From Ignavibacteriota bacterium (lineage in GTDB: Bacteria; Bacteroidota; Ignavibacteria; Ignavibacteriales; Melioribacteraceae), in contig JABFGH010000002.1 in assembly GCA_013112585.1 (NCBI GenBank), positions 124,001 through 188,000 of the forward strand: 64,000 bases of DNA, read 5' to 3'. A program made the position numbers and the translations under genes. How positions within the stretch are numbered: the first letter of the stretch is position 1; the number at the start of each line of letters is the position of its first letter. The notes below the pieces were generated by a model. The model saw nothing but the letters and a program-made list of their open reading frames with translations, was not told where the DNA came from and searched no databases. Of this stretch, positions 35,592 to 45,293 are shown piece after piece.

Positions 35592-36344
35592 CTAAATGTT
35601 CCAATGCTTAATATCTTCATAAGTCTTGTAGTCGGTTAAATCAAAATGAATAGGAGTAACGGCAACAAAATTTTGCCTAACCATATTCTGATCTGTATCT
35701 TCTTCATCTTCAACTTCAATAAGACTCCCGGTCAGCCAAAAATAACTTTTACCGTAGGGATCAATTCGTTCCTCATAAATATCATCCCACTTGGCTTTAC
35801 TTTGGGTTGTTACTTTAATTCCTTTTATTTCAGATTCCGGTAAATTAGGTACGTTAACATTCAGTAAAGTTCCTTTGGCTAATCCGTTTTTTGCAACCAG
35901 TTCAGTAACTCGTGCTGCAACTTTTCCGGCATAATCGAAGCTGTCAACATCATGCGAGGTAACAGAAATTGCAATAGCGGGCACATCCATAATTGCCGCC
36001 TCGCGCGCTGCTGATACAGTTCCCGAATAAATTATACTTACCGCTGTGTTGGCTCCGTGATTAATACCGGAGACAACAATATCGGGCTGTTCTTTAATAA
36101 TGTTTCTTATTCCCATCTTAATGCAGTCTGCCGGTGTGCCGTCAACCGAATAGCCGAAAAGTTCACCATTTTTAAAATGCTTGGTTACCCTAAGCGGGTT
36201 CTGCATTGTGATTTTGTGCCCCACTGCACTTTGCTCGGTGCGGGGTGCAACTACTATTACTTCACCAATTTTTTTTAAGGCTTCTGCTAAGGCGTGAATA
36301 CCCGGTGCATCTATTCCGTCGTCATTACTTACTAATATTTTCAA
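35592..36344 (-). CDS. surE: 5'/3'-nucleotidase SurE
   Basis: SurE is a divalent-metal nucleotidase that dephosphorylates nucleoside monophosphates and is tied to stationary-phase survival. The metal-binding NDDG (residues 7-10), EQSAVGHKIT, SVDGTPADCIKMG and SGINHGANT motifs are all present. The length of 250 residues is normal. The start is TTG with AGGAAG upstream, which yields the family N-terminus MKILVSNDDG. It is the first gene of the surE-VWA-hemerythrin-comF run. Confidence 0.95.
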   Translation of the reverse strand: MKILVSNDDGIDAPGIHALAEALKKIGEVIVVAPRTEQSAVGHKITMQNPLRVTKHFKNGELFGYSVDGTPADCIKMGIRNIIKEQPDIVVSGINHGANTAVSIIYSGTVSAAREAAIMDVPAIAISVTSHDVDSFDYAGKVAARVTELVAKNGLAKGTLLNVNVPNLPESEIKGIKVTTQSKAKWDDIYEERIDPYGKSYFWLTGSLIEVEDEEDTDQNMVRQNFVAVTPIHFDLTDYKTYEDIKHWNI

Positions 36345-36515
36345 CTAACTTCCTTTTAATAAAAATTTTTTTTGATTTCAAATATACTTAAAAACTTAGC
36401 CTATTAAAACAGAGTAAAAAATTACCATTTACAATAAAATAACTTTAATTAAATGATAGTGTTATTAAATTTACATTTACACAAAATTAAATTATTGAAT
36501 ATTATTGGAACAGCG

Positions 36516-37364
36516 ATGAAAAAGAATTTACCAATATTATATTTAGTTTGTACAATTATTTTAAGTTCAAACATTATTGCCCAAGATGAAGATTATTATG
36601 ACCCCGGGTTTGAAATATTTTTAATTGACTCATACGTTACATCTAAATTGCCCCATACATTTATACTATCATTTTTTTCCAGTGATAGCTGCAATGCAAA
36701 GGTTATTCTTAATGACGATTATGAACTTTTGGTGACCGAACAATTTACAGATCAGCATAATGCTGAATTTGATATGACATCCATGCGGTTTGATACTTCA
36801 ATTGTACCTTACTACATTCAAGTTGAATTGCCTGACGGCAGTGAGTTTACAAGTGAAAAGTACGAACTTATATTGCCTGACGCTTATGAATTGCAGGCAG
36901 CAAAAGAACGAAGTTTGTTCACCGTATGCTGTTTAGGGAGTGTTGTTTTTTTATTGCCGTCACCTACAATGGTTTCAATTGATGGCGAAAATTATTTCGG
37001 TCTCTCTAAAGAGGTCCCGATAATTTCTTTTTTCAAATCGGGTTACAACTATCCTGTTGGCTACATCAGTTTAGAGTACGAATATGTTTTTAATGCTCCC
37101 GTACAAAGTTTTGTTAGAGCAGGTTACAAGTATATGATTCAGTTTGATGGAATTGAATTTATTTCGCCGGGTCTTAATTTGTTTACCAACTTCGACGGAT
37201 ACAACGGGATTAGCCCTGAACTATCCGTTGGCTTATTCAAGATTTATAATGTTTTTACATTCTATACAAAATATAGATATAACTTTCAGCCTGGGAGTGC
37301 TGATAGTGATATGCATGAAATTTCAATAGGATTATACTCAAATATATTTTCATTTAATTTTTAA
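36516..37364 (+). CDS. Secreted protein of unknown function, beta-rich C-terminus
   Basis: No family is recognised. The ATG used here gives a signal peptide ending IIAQ after 23 residues; the longer upstream start adds 21 unconvincing residues. Residues 25-130 look like a compact beta domain (FILSFFSSDSCNAKVIL, YYIQVELPDGSEF). From about residue 145 the sequence has aromatic alternating strands ending in FSFNF with a terminal Phe, as in outer-membrane barrel proteins. It lies 51 bases upstream of the TonB receptor gene and may be cotranscribed with it. Confidence 0.6.
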   Translation: MKKNLPILYLVCTIILSSNIIAQDEDYYDPGFEIFLIDSYVTSKLPHTFILSFFSSDSCNAKVILNDDYELLVTEQFTDQHNAEFDMTSMRFDTSIVPYYIQVELPDGSEFTSEKYELILPDAYELQAAKERSLFTVCCLGSVVFLLPSPTMVSIDGENYFGLSKEVPIISFFKSGYNYPVGYISLEYEYVFNAPVQSFVRAGYKYMIQFDGIEFISPGLNLFTNFDGYNGISPELSVGLFKIYNVFTFYTKYRYNFQPGSADSDMHEISIGLYSNIFSFNF

Positions 37365-37415
37365 TACATTTAAAACAGACTGGAATTTTCAGCCGCACAA
37401 TTTTGTTAAATCAAT

Positions 37416-39971
37416 ATGCCTATTTTTATCAATAAAATATCGTTAGCGATACTATTTGTATTGTTAAGTTTAACTACCTCAATCAAAGCACAAACCGGTG
37501 GTATCACGGGTAAAGTCACTTCAAGCGGTGATGTTTTGCCCGGAGTAAATATTTTGATCATCGGAACAAATTTCGGGGGAGTTTCTGATGAAAAAGGTAT
37601 TTACATAATCAGAAATTTACCGGTTGGAGAAGTAACCGCAAGATTTAGTGCAGTTGGTTATAAATCGGAATTTATTGATGTAGAATTAATAGCGAATAGA
37701 ATACTGGAGCTTAATGTTGATCTTGATGAAATGGTTATTGAGGTTGACGAAGTTAAAGTAATAGATTCAGAAGTGCAGAAACAAAGTGATACAAGATCGA
37801 GCCTAATCGATTTACAGCCCGCGCAGGCAAGGGTTTTACCTGGCGCCGTAACCGATGTATTTCGAACACTACAATCCTTACCCGGCGTATTAGCCCCAAA
37901 TGATTTTTCATCTCAATTAGTTATTAGAGGAAGCGGACCTGACCAAAACTTAATTGTTATGGATGATGTGGAAGTTTTCAATCCATACCGGCTTTATGGT
38001 GTAATAAGTATGTTTAATCCCGAAGCTGTTTCCGATGTCAGTTTGATTACGGGGGGATTTCCTGTGCGTTACGGAGACAGACTTTCAGCCGTGCTTGATG
38101 TAACAAATAAACAAGGCACTACTTCTCGAAATATAAAAGGTAATCTTAATGCAAGTATTGTTGCAGCAAATTTAGTTTTAGAGGGGAAAAATCCATTTAA
38201 TCTTCCCGGAAGCTGGTTAATAAATTCGAGAAGAACTTACTATGATTTGATCATTGAACCCTTTGTAAAAAATGCCGGGCTGGTGGAAGATAATGTTACC
38301 TTCCCTAACTTTTATGATGTTCAAACAAAAATTGCTTTAGGACCATTTAAAGGGCATAAAATATTTTTAAATGCAATTTACTCACGCGATGCAGTCGATT
38401 TAGTAAGCGGTGAAGATAGAAACACTCCTGATAGTATTTCTGTTTTTGATAATACAAAAAACGATTTGGCAAGTATCGCTTGGCATTTTACCCCTAAAAA
38501 GAATTTTCTGAATAAGGTTATTGTTTCTTGGTATCGAAACAGCGGGGACTCAAAATTAGATTCCGAATTTTTAGACCCGTCACTCAACCGCGAAAATTTT
38601 GAAGATGCAGTTCCCGATACTCTTGCGCCTTATCTCCTGGGCTTCGGCTTTAAGTCTGATTTTAGTTATCGTAAATATTCAATTGACGATAAACTTTTAA
38701 TTCTTTGGAATGACAATGAAAATGAATTTGAAGCCGGAGCCGGAATTGATTTTATGAGAACGAAGCTTGCAATTGATTTTGATATTGACCCTGAATTACA
38801 GTCTTTTTTAAGCACTAACCCAAATTTAAGAATTGTGCTTGATGATATAAGTGATATAAAAGATTATTCTAGATATAGAATTTATGCACATAACAGGTTT
38901 AAGATTGGGGATAGGCTATATATTAAACCCGGCTTGAGGCTCGACTATTATCAAATTTTAGAAAAGCCGTACCTGGCTCCCCGTTTATCAATCTCATACG
39001 CACTTAACAATTTAACAACTATTAGAGCAGGCTGGGGGATATATTATCAATCGCCCGGATATGAAAAATTGCGGGATGCTAATGTACTTTATGATTTGGA
39101 TCAGAGGATAACTTCTAAATTAGATGCAGAACGTGCGGTACATTATGTACTTAGTTTTGAAAGGTGGCTAAGCTCCGAATGGAAAGCTAAAATTGAAGGC
39201 TACTTTAAAAAGTTTGATAATTTAATTGTTCAAAAAATTGTACCCGGCAGTGTTTACTATACCGAAAAAATACCGGGTATTAGTCCGAGGGATATTAACG
39301 GCTGGACACGACCAATTATCAATATAGCTGATTCATTAACTCAAATACCAACTAATGATGCAACCGGCGAGGCTTACGGTTTTGAATTTCTTGTTGAGAA
39401 AAAAAATATAATGGGCGATAATAAAATTTCCGGCTGGTTATCTTACGCATTAGCTTATGCAGAGAGGTACGAAGATAGCAGAATGCTGCCTTTCCGATTT
39501 GATCAAAGACATACATTAAACCTTGTACTCAATTATCAAATAAATCACTGGCTTGATGTAGGTATCAGATTTCAATACGGCTCCGGTTTTCCGGTTACAA
39601 CGCCTGTTGGAATTAAACCTCGCATAATACTTCAGGATCAGAATGGTGATTTTGTACCCGAAACACCGGTTATTGCAACGAGGATAAACACCGCCGGTGA
39701 ACAGGAAGTAATTTATGATGTAGATTACGGCGATAGGTTTAACCGTTTTGCATCACGCAAACCTATTTATCATAGGCTCGATCTACGCTTTAATGCATCT
39801 GCCGATTGGTGGGATTTAGATTGGGTAATTTATCTTGACATCATTAATGTTTATAATAGATCGAACGTGGTAAATTATGATTATTATATTTCGGAGGATT
39901 TGACACTTGAACGTGAGGCTACCGGCATGTTTCCAATACTACCCACATTCGGGTTTAATTTACGTTTCTAA
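37416..39971 (+). CDS. TonB-dependent receptor with carboxypeptidase-regulatory-like N-domain
   Basis: A signal peptide (residues 1-26, ending IKAQ) is followed by a CarboxypepD_reg-like beta-sandwich (about 27-110: GGITGKVTSSGDVLPGVNIL). A plug domain follows with VFRTLQSLPGVLAPNDFSSQLVIRG-type sequence and VMDDVEVFNPYRLYG, then a long barrel ending FGFNLRF. The terminal Phe and beta periodicity indicate outer-membrane insertion. The substrate is unknown; no SusD partner is adjacent. The length of 851 residues is typical. Confidence 0.9.
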   Translation: MPIFINKISLAILFVLLSLTTSIKAQTGGITGKVTSSGDVLPGVNILIIGTNFGGVSDEKGIYIIRNLPVGEVTARFSAVGYKSEFIDVELIANRILELNVDLDEMVIEVDEVKVIDSEVQKQSDTRSSLIDLQPAQARVLPGAVTDVFRTLQSLPGVLAPNDFSSQLVIRGSGPDQNLIVMDDVEVFNPYRLYGVISMFNPEAVSDVSLITGGFPVRYGDRLSAVLDVTNKQGTTSRNIKGNLNASIVAANLVLEGKNPFNLPGSWLINSRRTYYDLIIEPFVKNAGLVEDNVTFPNFYDVQTKIALGPFKGHKIFLNAIYSRDAVDLVSGEDRNTPDSISVFDNTKNDLASIAWHFTPKKNFLNKVIVSWYRNSGDSKLDSEFLDPSLNRENFEDAVPDTLAPYLLGFGFKSDFSYRKYSIDDKLLILWNDNENEFEAGAGIDFMRTKLAIDFDIDPELQSFLSTNPNLRIVLDDISDIKDYSRYRIYAHNRFKIGDRLYIKPGLRLDYYQILEKPYLAPRLSISYALNNLTTIRAGWGIYYQSPGYEKLRDANVLYDLDQRITSKLDAERAVHYVLSFERWLSSEWKAKIEGYFKKFDNLIVQKIVPGSVYYTEKIPGISPRDINGWTRPIINIADSLTQIPTNDATGEAYGFEFLVEKKNIMGDNKISGWLSYALAYAERYEDSRMLPFRFDQRHTLNLVLNYQINHWLDVGIRFQYGSGFPVTTPVGIKPRIILQDQNGDFVPETPVIATRINTAGEQEVIYDVDYGDRFNRFASRKPIYHRLDLRFNASADWWDLDWVIYLDIINVYNRSNVVNYDYYISEDLTLEREATGMFPILPTFGFNLRF

Positions 39972-40029
39972 ATAAAATAATCTATTGCATTCTATCTGTT
40001 AATCAAAAAAAATTGTAAATTTATTTTAT

Positions 40030-40920
40030 ATGAAAAGTGAAAAAGACAGTAAATACATTGACTTGGGAGAAAGAGGTAAACTTAATTTAAAGAATAAACT
40101 AAATGATTTAACAGGCAAAGAGTGGATAAAATTTTCAAAATCATGGTTCATTCATACGCCCCCCAGAAGAAAAGAAGATGAAGTTTTACACCCGGCAAAA
40201 TATCCGGAATCATTAGTTGAAGAGTTTATTACATTTTTTACAAAAGAAAATGATTTTGTTCTCGATCCTTTTTTAGGTACCGGCAGCACTTTAATTGCCG
40301 CCGGAAAAGTTAAGCGAAACGGGGCGGGTATTGAATTATCGGAAAATTATTATAACACCTGTCTCAGCCGGATTAATAAATATGGATTCGAAAATAAACT
40401 AACACCAATTTTGGGCAACTCAGAAAATATAAAAGAATTGATGATCCAAAATAATATCATCAATAAATTTGATTACGTAATTACCTCGCCCCCGTATTGG
40501 AATCAGTTGGAGAGAAATTCGATTAGACAGAAAGCACGTAAAGATAAAGGGCTTGATACCATTTATTCCGAAACGAAAAGTGATATCGGAAACATTAAAG
40601 AGTATGATGAGTTTATAGAGAAGCAGGCTCAAATTTTTGATCAAGTTTATGATTTATTGAAAGATAAAGGATACCTAACAATAGTTACTAATAATGTTTA
40701 CTTTAAAGGAAAACTTTTTCCGCTGGCTTATGATACTGCAATAAGTTTAACAAAACGGGGCAGCAAAAGCTGGATTTTAAAAGATGAAAAATTATGGCTT
40801 CAAAATGATAAACCCTTAATTGCGCTTGGTGTTAACAGTGCATGGGTCGGTAATAGGCACCACCAGTTTTGTTTAATTTTTAGAAAAGAAGAAGAAGCGA
40901 ATGCTCTTAAAAGTAAGTGA
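40030..40920 (+). CDS. Orphan DNA methyltransferase (N4-cytosine or N6-adenine amino-methylase)
   Basis: The SAM-binding motif I is DPFLGTGS at 79-86 and the catalytic motif IV is TSPPYW at 152-157. The HPAKYPESLVEEFI segment just before motif I is typical of amino-methyltransferases. SPPYW is common in N4-cytosine enzymes, but N6-adenine cannot be excluded. No restriction endonuclease or specificity gene is adjacent, so it looks solitary and possibly regulatory. Its end overlaps xseA by 20 bases, coupling it to a DNA-repair/recombination unit. No strong ribosome-binding site is seen. Confidence 0.85.
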   Translation: MKSEKDSKYIDLGERGKLNLKNKLNDLTGKEWIKFSKSWFIHTPPRRKEDEVLHPAKYPESLVEEFITFFTKENDFVLDPFLGTGSTLIAAGKVKRNGAGIELSENYYNTCLSRINKYGFENKLTPILGNSENIKELMIQNNIINKFDYVITSPPYWNQLERNSIRQKARKDKGLDTIYSETKSDIGNIKEYDEFIEKQAQIFDQVYDLLKDKGYLTIVTNNVYFKGKLFPLAYDTAISLTKRGSKSWILKDEKLWLQNDKPLIALGVNSAWVGNRHHQFCLIFRKEEEANALKSK

Positions 40921-42067
40921 AATAACAAATAATATAAAACTGCTGCTCGAAGAAAATTTTTCAGAAATATCGGTAGTGGGGGAGTTGTCAAATTTTAAAG
41001 CTCATGTTTCGGGGCATTGGTACTTTACACTAAAAGATTCAAATGCACAAATAAGCTGCACTATGTGGAGAGGTATTAACAAGTATGTATTCTTTACACC
41101 GCAGGACGGCTTAAAAGTTATTGTCAGCGGAAAGATAAGCGTGTACCCGCCCCGCGGTAATTATCAGATAGATGTAAGATCGATTAAAGCTGCCGGTGAA
41201 GGAGAACTGCAAGCCGCTTTTGAAAAACTGAAAAAGAAACTTTCGGCAGAAGGATTATTTGACGAGGAAATTAAAAAGCGTATTCCTCGATTTCCTGCTA
41301 AAATTGGTATTGCTACAGCTATTGACGGAGCAGCATTTAAGGATATGCTGAGTGTTGTAAGCAGAAGATATCCGCTTACTGAAATTGTTATTGCTCCATG
41401 CAGAGTTCAGGGAGCCGGTGCCGCCGAAGAAATTGCAGCCAGCATAAAGTTACTGAATGAAACTGACGGTATTGACGTAATTATAATTGGTAGAGGCGGC
41501 GGATCGTTAGAAGATTTATGGGCGTTTAATGAAGAAGTTGTTGCAAGGGCTGTGTTTGAAAGTAACCTGCCGGTAATTAGCGGTGTAGGACATGAAATCG
41601 ATTTTACAATTTCTGATTTTGTATCCGATTTAAGAGCCCCGACTCCATCTGCCGCAATGGAATTAGCTACCCCGAATATTGATGATCTCATTGCCTTTAT
41701 AAGCGATTTTTCCTATAATAGTTCAAATCAGATGTTTGAAATTATTTCTGAAAAGTATAATTTAGTAGAGAATATTTCTAATTCATACGGGTTCAGAAAA
41801 CCGGAAGAAATAATTAAATCAGGAAGCCAGCAGCTCGATAATTTGCTGTATCGTATTCAAAATAAAACTGTAAATTTACTCGGCAGCAAAAGGTCGCAGC
41901 TCGATTTATTGAAGTCAGTTATTAAATCATTTGATACGAATAAAATTCTCGAAAGGGGATTCGCTCTGATAAAGCAGAACGATAAAATTGTTAAAAAATC
42001 TGTTGATCTAAAAAAAGATTTACCAATAAAAATAAAATTTAGCGATAACGAAATAGAAATAAATTAA
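40901..42067 (+). CDS. xseA: Exodeoxyribonuclease VII large subunit
   Basis: XseA with XseB degrades single-stranded DNA from both ends. The N-terminal OB-fold is shown by FSEISVVGELSNFKAH-type sequence and GHWYFTLKDS. The catalytic core follows with IGRGGGSLEDLWAFNEE and GVGHEIDFTISDFVSDLRAPTPS-type blocks. At 388 residues it is shorter than the E. coli subunit (about 456) but within the range of other bacteria. It overlaps the methyltransferase gene upstream and abuts xseB downstream. Confidence 0.95.
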   Translation: MLLKVSEITNNIKLLLEENFSEISVVGELSNFKAHVSGHWYFTLKDSNAQISCTMWRGINKYVFFTPQDGLKVIVSGKISVYPPRGNYQIDVRSIKAAGEGELQAAFEKLKKKLSAEGLFDEEIKKRIPRFPAKIGIATAIDGAAFKDMLSVVSRRYPLTEIVIAPCRVQGAGAAEEIAASIKLLNETDGIDVIIIGRGGGSLEDLWAFNEEVVARAVFESNLPVISGVGHEIDFTISDFVSDLRAPTPSAAMELATPNIDDLIAFISDFSYNSSNQMFEIISEKYNLVENISNSYGFRKPEEIIKSGSQQLDNLLYRIQNKTVNLLGSKRSQLDLLKSVIKSFDTNKILERGFALIKQNDKIVKKSVDLKKDLPIKIKFSDNEIEIN

Positions 42068-42283
42068 ATGACAAAAAAGAAAACAAAAAATTTTGAGGAA
42101 TCATTACTTCGCCTTCAAGAAATATCAGAATTATTAGAAAGTGATGATGTAACCTTAGAAGAATCAATTTCTCTTTACGAAGAGGGAATTATTTTATCTA
42201 ATATTTGTTATGAATTATTAGATAAAGCTGAACTAAAAGTAACTGAGCTTAAAACTCAGTTTGAAAACAAAATGGAAAAATGA
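42068..42283 (+). CDS. xseB: Exodeoxyribonuclease VII small subunit
   Basis: A 71-residue helical protein with the XseB pattern: FEESLLRLQEISELLESDDVTLEESISLYEEG-type helix pair and KAELKVTEL at the end. It starts on the base after the xseA stop codon, ensuring coupled production of the two subunits. Several small subunits bind one XseA in the holoenzyme. dxs follows 35 bases later, an association seen in many bacteria. Confidence 0.93.
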   Translation: MTKKKTKNFEESLLRLQEISELLESDDVTLEESISLYEEGIILSNICYELLDKAELKVTELKTQFENKMEK

Positions 42284-42318
42284 AATTCTCATCATGAGAA
42301 TAAAATAGGTTTAGATTT

Positions 42319-44238
42319 ATGATTGACAAGAAAAAGTATAAAGTTTTATTCGATATCGATTCACCAAAAGATATTAGAAATTTTGAAGTTAAAGAGCTCA
42401 AATATTTATGCGCAGATATACGCGATTATATGGTCGATGTAATTTCCCAAATAGGCGGGCACTTTGGCGGCGGATTAGGCACTGTTGAATTAACGGTTGC
42501 ATTGCATAAAGTTTTTAATACACCAAAAGATTTAATCGTTTGGGATACTGGTCATCAAGCCTATCCTCATAAAATTATAACTGACCGGCGGGACAGGCTT
42601 TCAACAATTAGAAGATTAAACGGAATAAGCGGTTTTTTGAAACGAACCGAAAGCGAGTATGATGCTTTTGGAGCCGGTCATGCTTCAACTTCAATTTCTG
42701 CTGCACTTGGTATGTCAGTTGCCCAGCGAATTAATAAAACAGATAAAAAAGTTATTGCCGTTATTGGCGATGGTGCAATGACCGGCGGGATGGCTTACGA
42801 AGCACTTAACAACTCTGGAGTTTTAAAAAGTAATATTATTGTTGTTCTTAATGATAACAGAATGTCGATAGCTCCGAACGTTTGGCAAATTTCAAATTAC
42901 TTTACTGAAATGATTGCACATCCGGAATACAATAAATTTAAAGGTGCCATTTGGGACTTAACAGGCAAACTGGATGATTTTGGTGACAGATTGCGCCGTG
43001 TTGCATCACGGTTAGAAACAGGAATTAAAGCTGTAATCACACCGGGGATGCTCTTTGAAGCATTAGGCTTTAGATATTTTGGACCGGTTAACGGTCATAA
43101 TGTTAGTCAGCTTGTAAAACTTTTTGAGCATATTAAAAATATGAGCGGACCAATTTTGGTTCATACAATTACAGAAAAGGGAAAAGGTTACAAACCTGCC
43201 GAGGGGCATGTACAACGGCTTCATGCTTCTACGCCATTCGACAAGGTGACCGGTAAGGCACATAAAAAACCGGGCGGACCGGCAAGTTATACATCAATAT
43301 TCGGTAAAGCCCTGGTAGAAATTGCAAGACAGAATGAAAAGGTTGTAGGAATAACCGCCGCTATGCCCGATGGAACAGGCTTATCGGAATTACAGAAGGA
43401 GATACCGGAAAAATATATTGACGTTGGAATTGCCGAAGAACATGCGGTTACTTTTTCTGCAGGATTAGCCACTGAAGGAATTATTCCCGTAGTTGCAATT
43501 TATTCAACATTTCTACAGCGCGGGTTCGATCAAATAATTCATGATGTTAGTCTGCAGGATTTACATGTTGTTTTTGTTTTAGATAGAGCCGGTTTGGTTG
43601 GCGCAGATGGACCTACTCATCACGGATCGTTTGATTTAAGCTACTTAAGATTTATACCGAAGATAGTGATAATGGCACCCAAGGATGAGGCTGAATTACG
43701 CAATATGCTTTACACCGCAGTTGAATATAAAAAAGGTCCGGTTGCATTAAGATATCCAAGGGGTTCGGCACTTGGGGTTGAGATTAAAGAAGGGTTTGAA
43801 AAAATTGAAATCGGAAAATGTGAAACATTAATTGAAGGCGATGATGTTGCTTTACTTGCTGTGGGTTCAATGGTTGAGTACTCGGTTAAAGCTGCTGAAT
43901 TACTTAAGGATGACGGTATAAATTGTAAAGTAGTTAATATGCGCTTCATTAAACCGCTCGATGAAAAGATGCTTACCGAAATAGCGAAAAAATATTCAAA
44001 GATTGTTACACTGGAAGAAAACTCAATTGTAGGCGGTTTCGGAAGCGGTGTTTTAGAATTTTTATCAGAAAATAATTTGAAGAATGATGTTTTAAGAATC
44101 GGCTTACCCGATGAATATATTGAACACGGCACGCAGGCTGAGCTTCATCAATTATTAAAAATTGATGATTCAGGTATTACTGAAAGAGTAAAAAAGTTTA
44201 TCAAAAATGATAATCTAAAACATGGAGTAGTGGCTTGA
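42319..44238 (+). CDS. dxs: 1-deoxy-D-xylulose-5-phosphate synthase
   Basis: DXS condenses pyruvate and glyceraldehyde-3-phosphate in the first step of the MEP isoprenoid pathway, using thiamine diphosphate. The protein has HFGGGLGTVELTVALH, the TPP motif GDGAMTGGMAYEALN with NDN, the GIAEEHAVTFSAGLA block and DRAGLVGADGPTHHG. The 639-residue length is standard. Its final four bases overlap the start of the oxidoreductase gene. Confidence 0.96.
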   Translation: MIDKKKYKVLFDIDSPKDIRNFEVKELKYLCADIRDYMVDVISQIGGHFGGGLGTVELTVALHKVFNTPKDLIVWDTGHQAYPHKIITDRRDRLSTIRRLNGISGFLKRTESEYDAFGAGHASTSISAALGMSVAQRINKTDKKVIAVIGDGAMTGGMAYEALNNSGVLKSNIIVVLNDNRMSIAPNVWQISNYFTEMIAHPEYNKFKGAIWDLTGKLDDFGDRLRRVASRLETGIKAVITPGMLFEALGFRYFGPVNGHNVSQLVKLFEHIKNMSGPILVHTITEKGKGYKPAEGHVQRLHASTPFDKVTGKAHKKPGGPASYTSIFGKALVEIARQNEKVVGITAAMPDGTGLSELQKEIPEKYIDVGIAEEHAVTFSAGLATEGIIPVVAIYSTFLQRGFDQIIHDVSLQDLHVVFVLDRAGLVGADGPTHHGSFDLSYLRFIPKIVIMAPKDEAELRNMLYTAVEYKKGPVALRYPRGSALGVEIKEGFEKIEIGKCETLIEGDDVALLAVGSMVEYSVKAAELLKDDGINCKVVNMRFIKPLDEKMLTEIAKKYSKIVTLEENSIVGGFGSGVLEFLSENNLKNDVLRIGLPDEYIEHGTQAELHQLLKIDDSGITERVKKFIKNDNLKHGVVA

Positions 44239-45239
44239 TATCAAAATCGAATGTTGCTGTAATTGGGTTAGGAGGCATTGCACAGGTTGTTCATCTTCCG
44301 ATTTTATCAAAACTTAACAATGTTAAAATTGCTTCGGTAGCCGAAATTAACAAAAGCAGGTTAAAAGCTGTTGCCGATAAATTTGGAGTTGAGAAAAGAT
44401 ACACCGATTATAAAAAGATTTTAGATGACAAAGATATTGACGCTATTATTATTTCAACCCCGACCAATACACATTTGCCAATTGCCTTAGACTGCCTAAA
44501 TGCAGGCAAACATGTATTAATTGAAAAACCGATAGCAAGAAATTTAGAAGAGACTGAAAAAATAAATAACGCCGCAAAAAAAAATAACCGCTTGGCAATG
44601 GTTGGGATGAATTTAAGATTTAGACCTGATGCGATGCTGCTTAAAAGTGTAATTAATAGCGGGGAACTGGGTGATATATTTTACATTCGATGCAGTTGGC
44701 TGAGAAAACAGAGCAGTGAAGAACGCTGGTTCATTAAAAAAAGTGAATCCGGCGGAGGTGTTTTAATAGACCTCGGAATTCCTTTAATTGATTTAGCACT
44801 TTGGCTTGTTGACTATCCGACTGTTAAAAGTGCTTCGGTGCAAACATATAGGCATCGTACTAAAAGTGTTGAAGATTCTTCCGTTGGCTTTATCAGGTTG
44901 GATAACTCATCAGTTATTAATTTTGAATTCAGCTGGTCGCTTCATTCAGAACATGATTCACTTCTGCTTACAACATTCGGTACAGAGGGCACTGCGCACT
45001 TAAACCCTTTGCGGGCATATAAAAGGATTGAGTCAACACGGATTGATTACACACCTGCAAAAACATCCAACAAAAAAAATCTTTTTATGAAATCTTACGA
45101 GAACGAACTGAAACATTTTATTGCATCGGTTCGAGGAACAAATCCCCTTATTTCATCGAGTGAAGAAGCATTGAATAGAATGAAACTGCTTTCTACACTT
45201 TATGAATCTGCTAATAAAAATACTGAAATTAAGTTTTAG
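44235..45239 (+). CDS. Gfo/Idh/MocA-family NAD(P)-dependent oxidoreductase
   Basis: An N-terminal Rossmann fold (VAVIGLGGIAQVVHLPILS, residues 5-23) is followed by the family EKP motif in HVLIEKPIARNLEE. The C-terminal alpha/beta domain includes the block from SGGGVLIDLGIPLIDLALWL. Family members oxidise or reduce sugars, inositols or related polyols; the substrate is unknown. It starts at TTG overlapping the dxs stop (TTGA), so translational coupling is likely, though a metabolic link with isoprenoids is not evident. Confidence 0.88.
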   Translation: MISKSNVAVIGLGGIAQVVHLPILSKLNNVKIASVAEINKSRLKAVADKFGVEKRYTDYKKILDDKDIDAIIISTPTNTHLPIALDCLNAGKHVLIEKPIARNLEETEKINNAAKKNNRLAMVGMNLRFRPDAMLLKSVINSGELGDIFYIRCSWLRKQSSEERWFIKKSESGGGVLIDLGIPLIDLALWLVDYPTVKSASVQTYRHRTKSVEDSSVGFIRLDNSSVINFEFSWSLHSEHDSLLLTTFGTEGTAHLNPLRAYKRIESTRIDYTPAKTSNKKNLFMKSYENELKHFIASVRGTNPLISSSEEALNRMKLLSTLYESANKNTEIKF

Positions 45240-45248
45240 TTAGTAAGA

Positions 45249-45277
45249 TCAGGAATTCGGAAAACCGAAAGACCTGA
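45249..45277. terminator. Possible bidirectional terminator between convergent genes
   Basis: TCAGG/CCTGA and TTCGG/CCGAA stems enclose an AAAA loop, with small internal loops. AT-rich tracts lie on both sides, between the oxidoreductase gene and the convergent YkuD-like gene. Confidence 0.5.
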
Positions 45278-45293
45278 AATAATTTTCTTAGAA

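Noticed and set aside
36453-36515. Upstream start for the secreted unknown protein before the TonB receptor
   Set aside because: The added residues break the signal peptide, and the ATG at 36516 gives a typical one.
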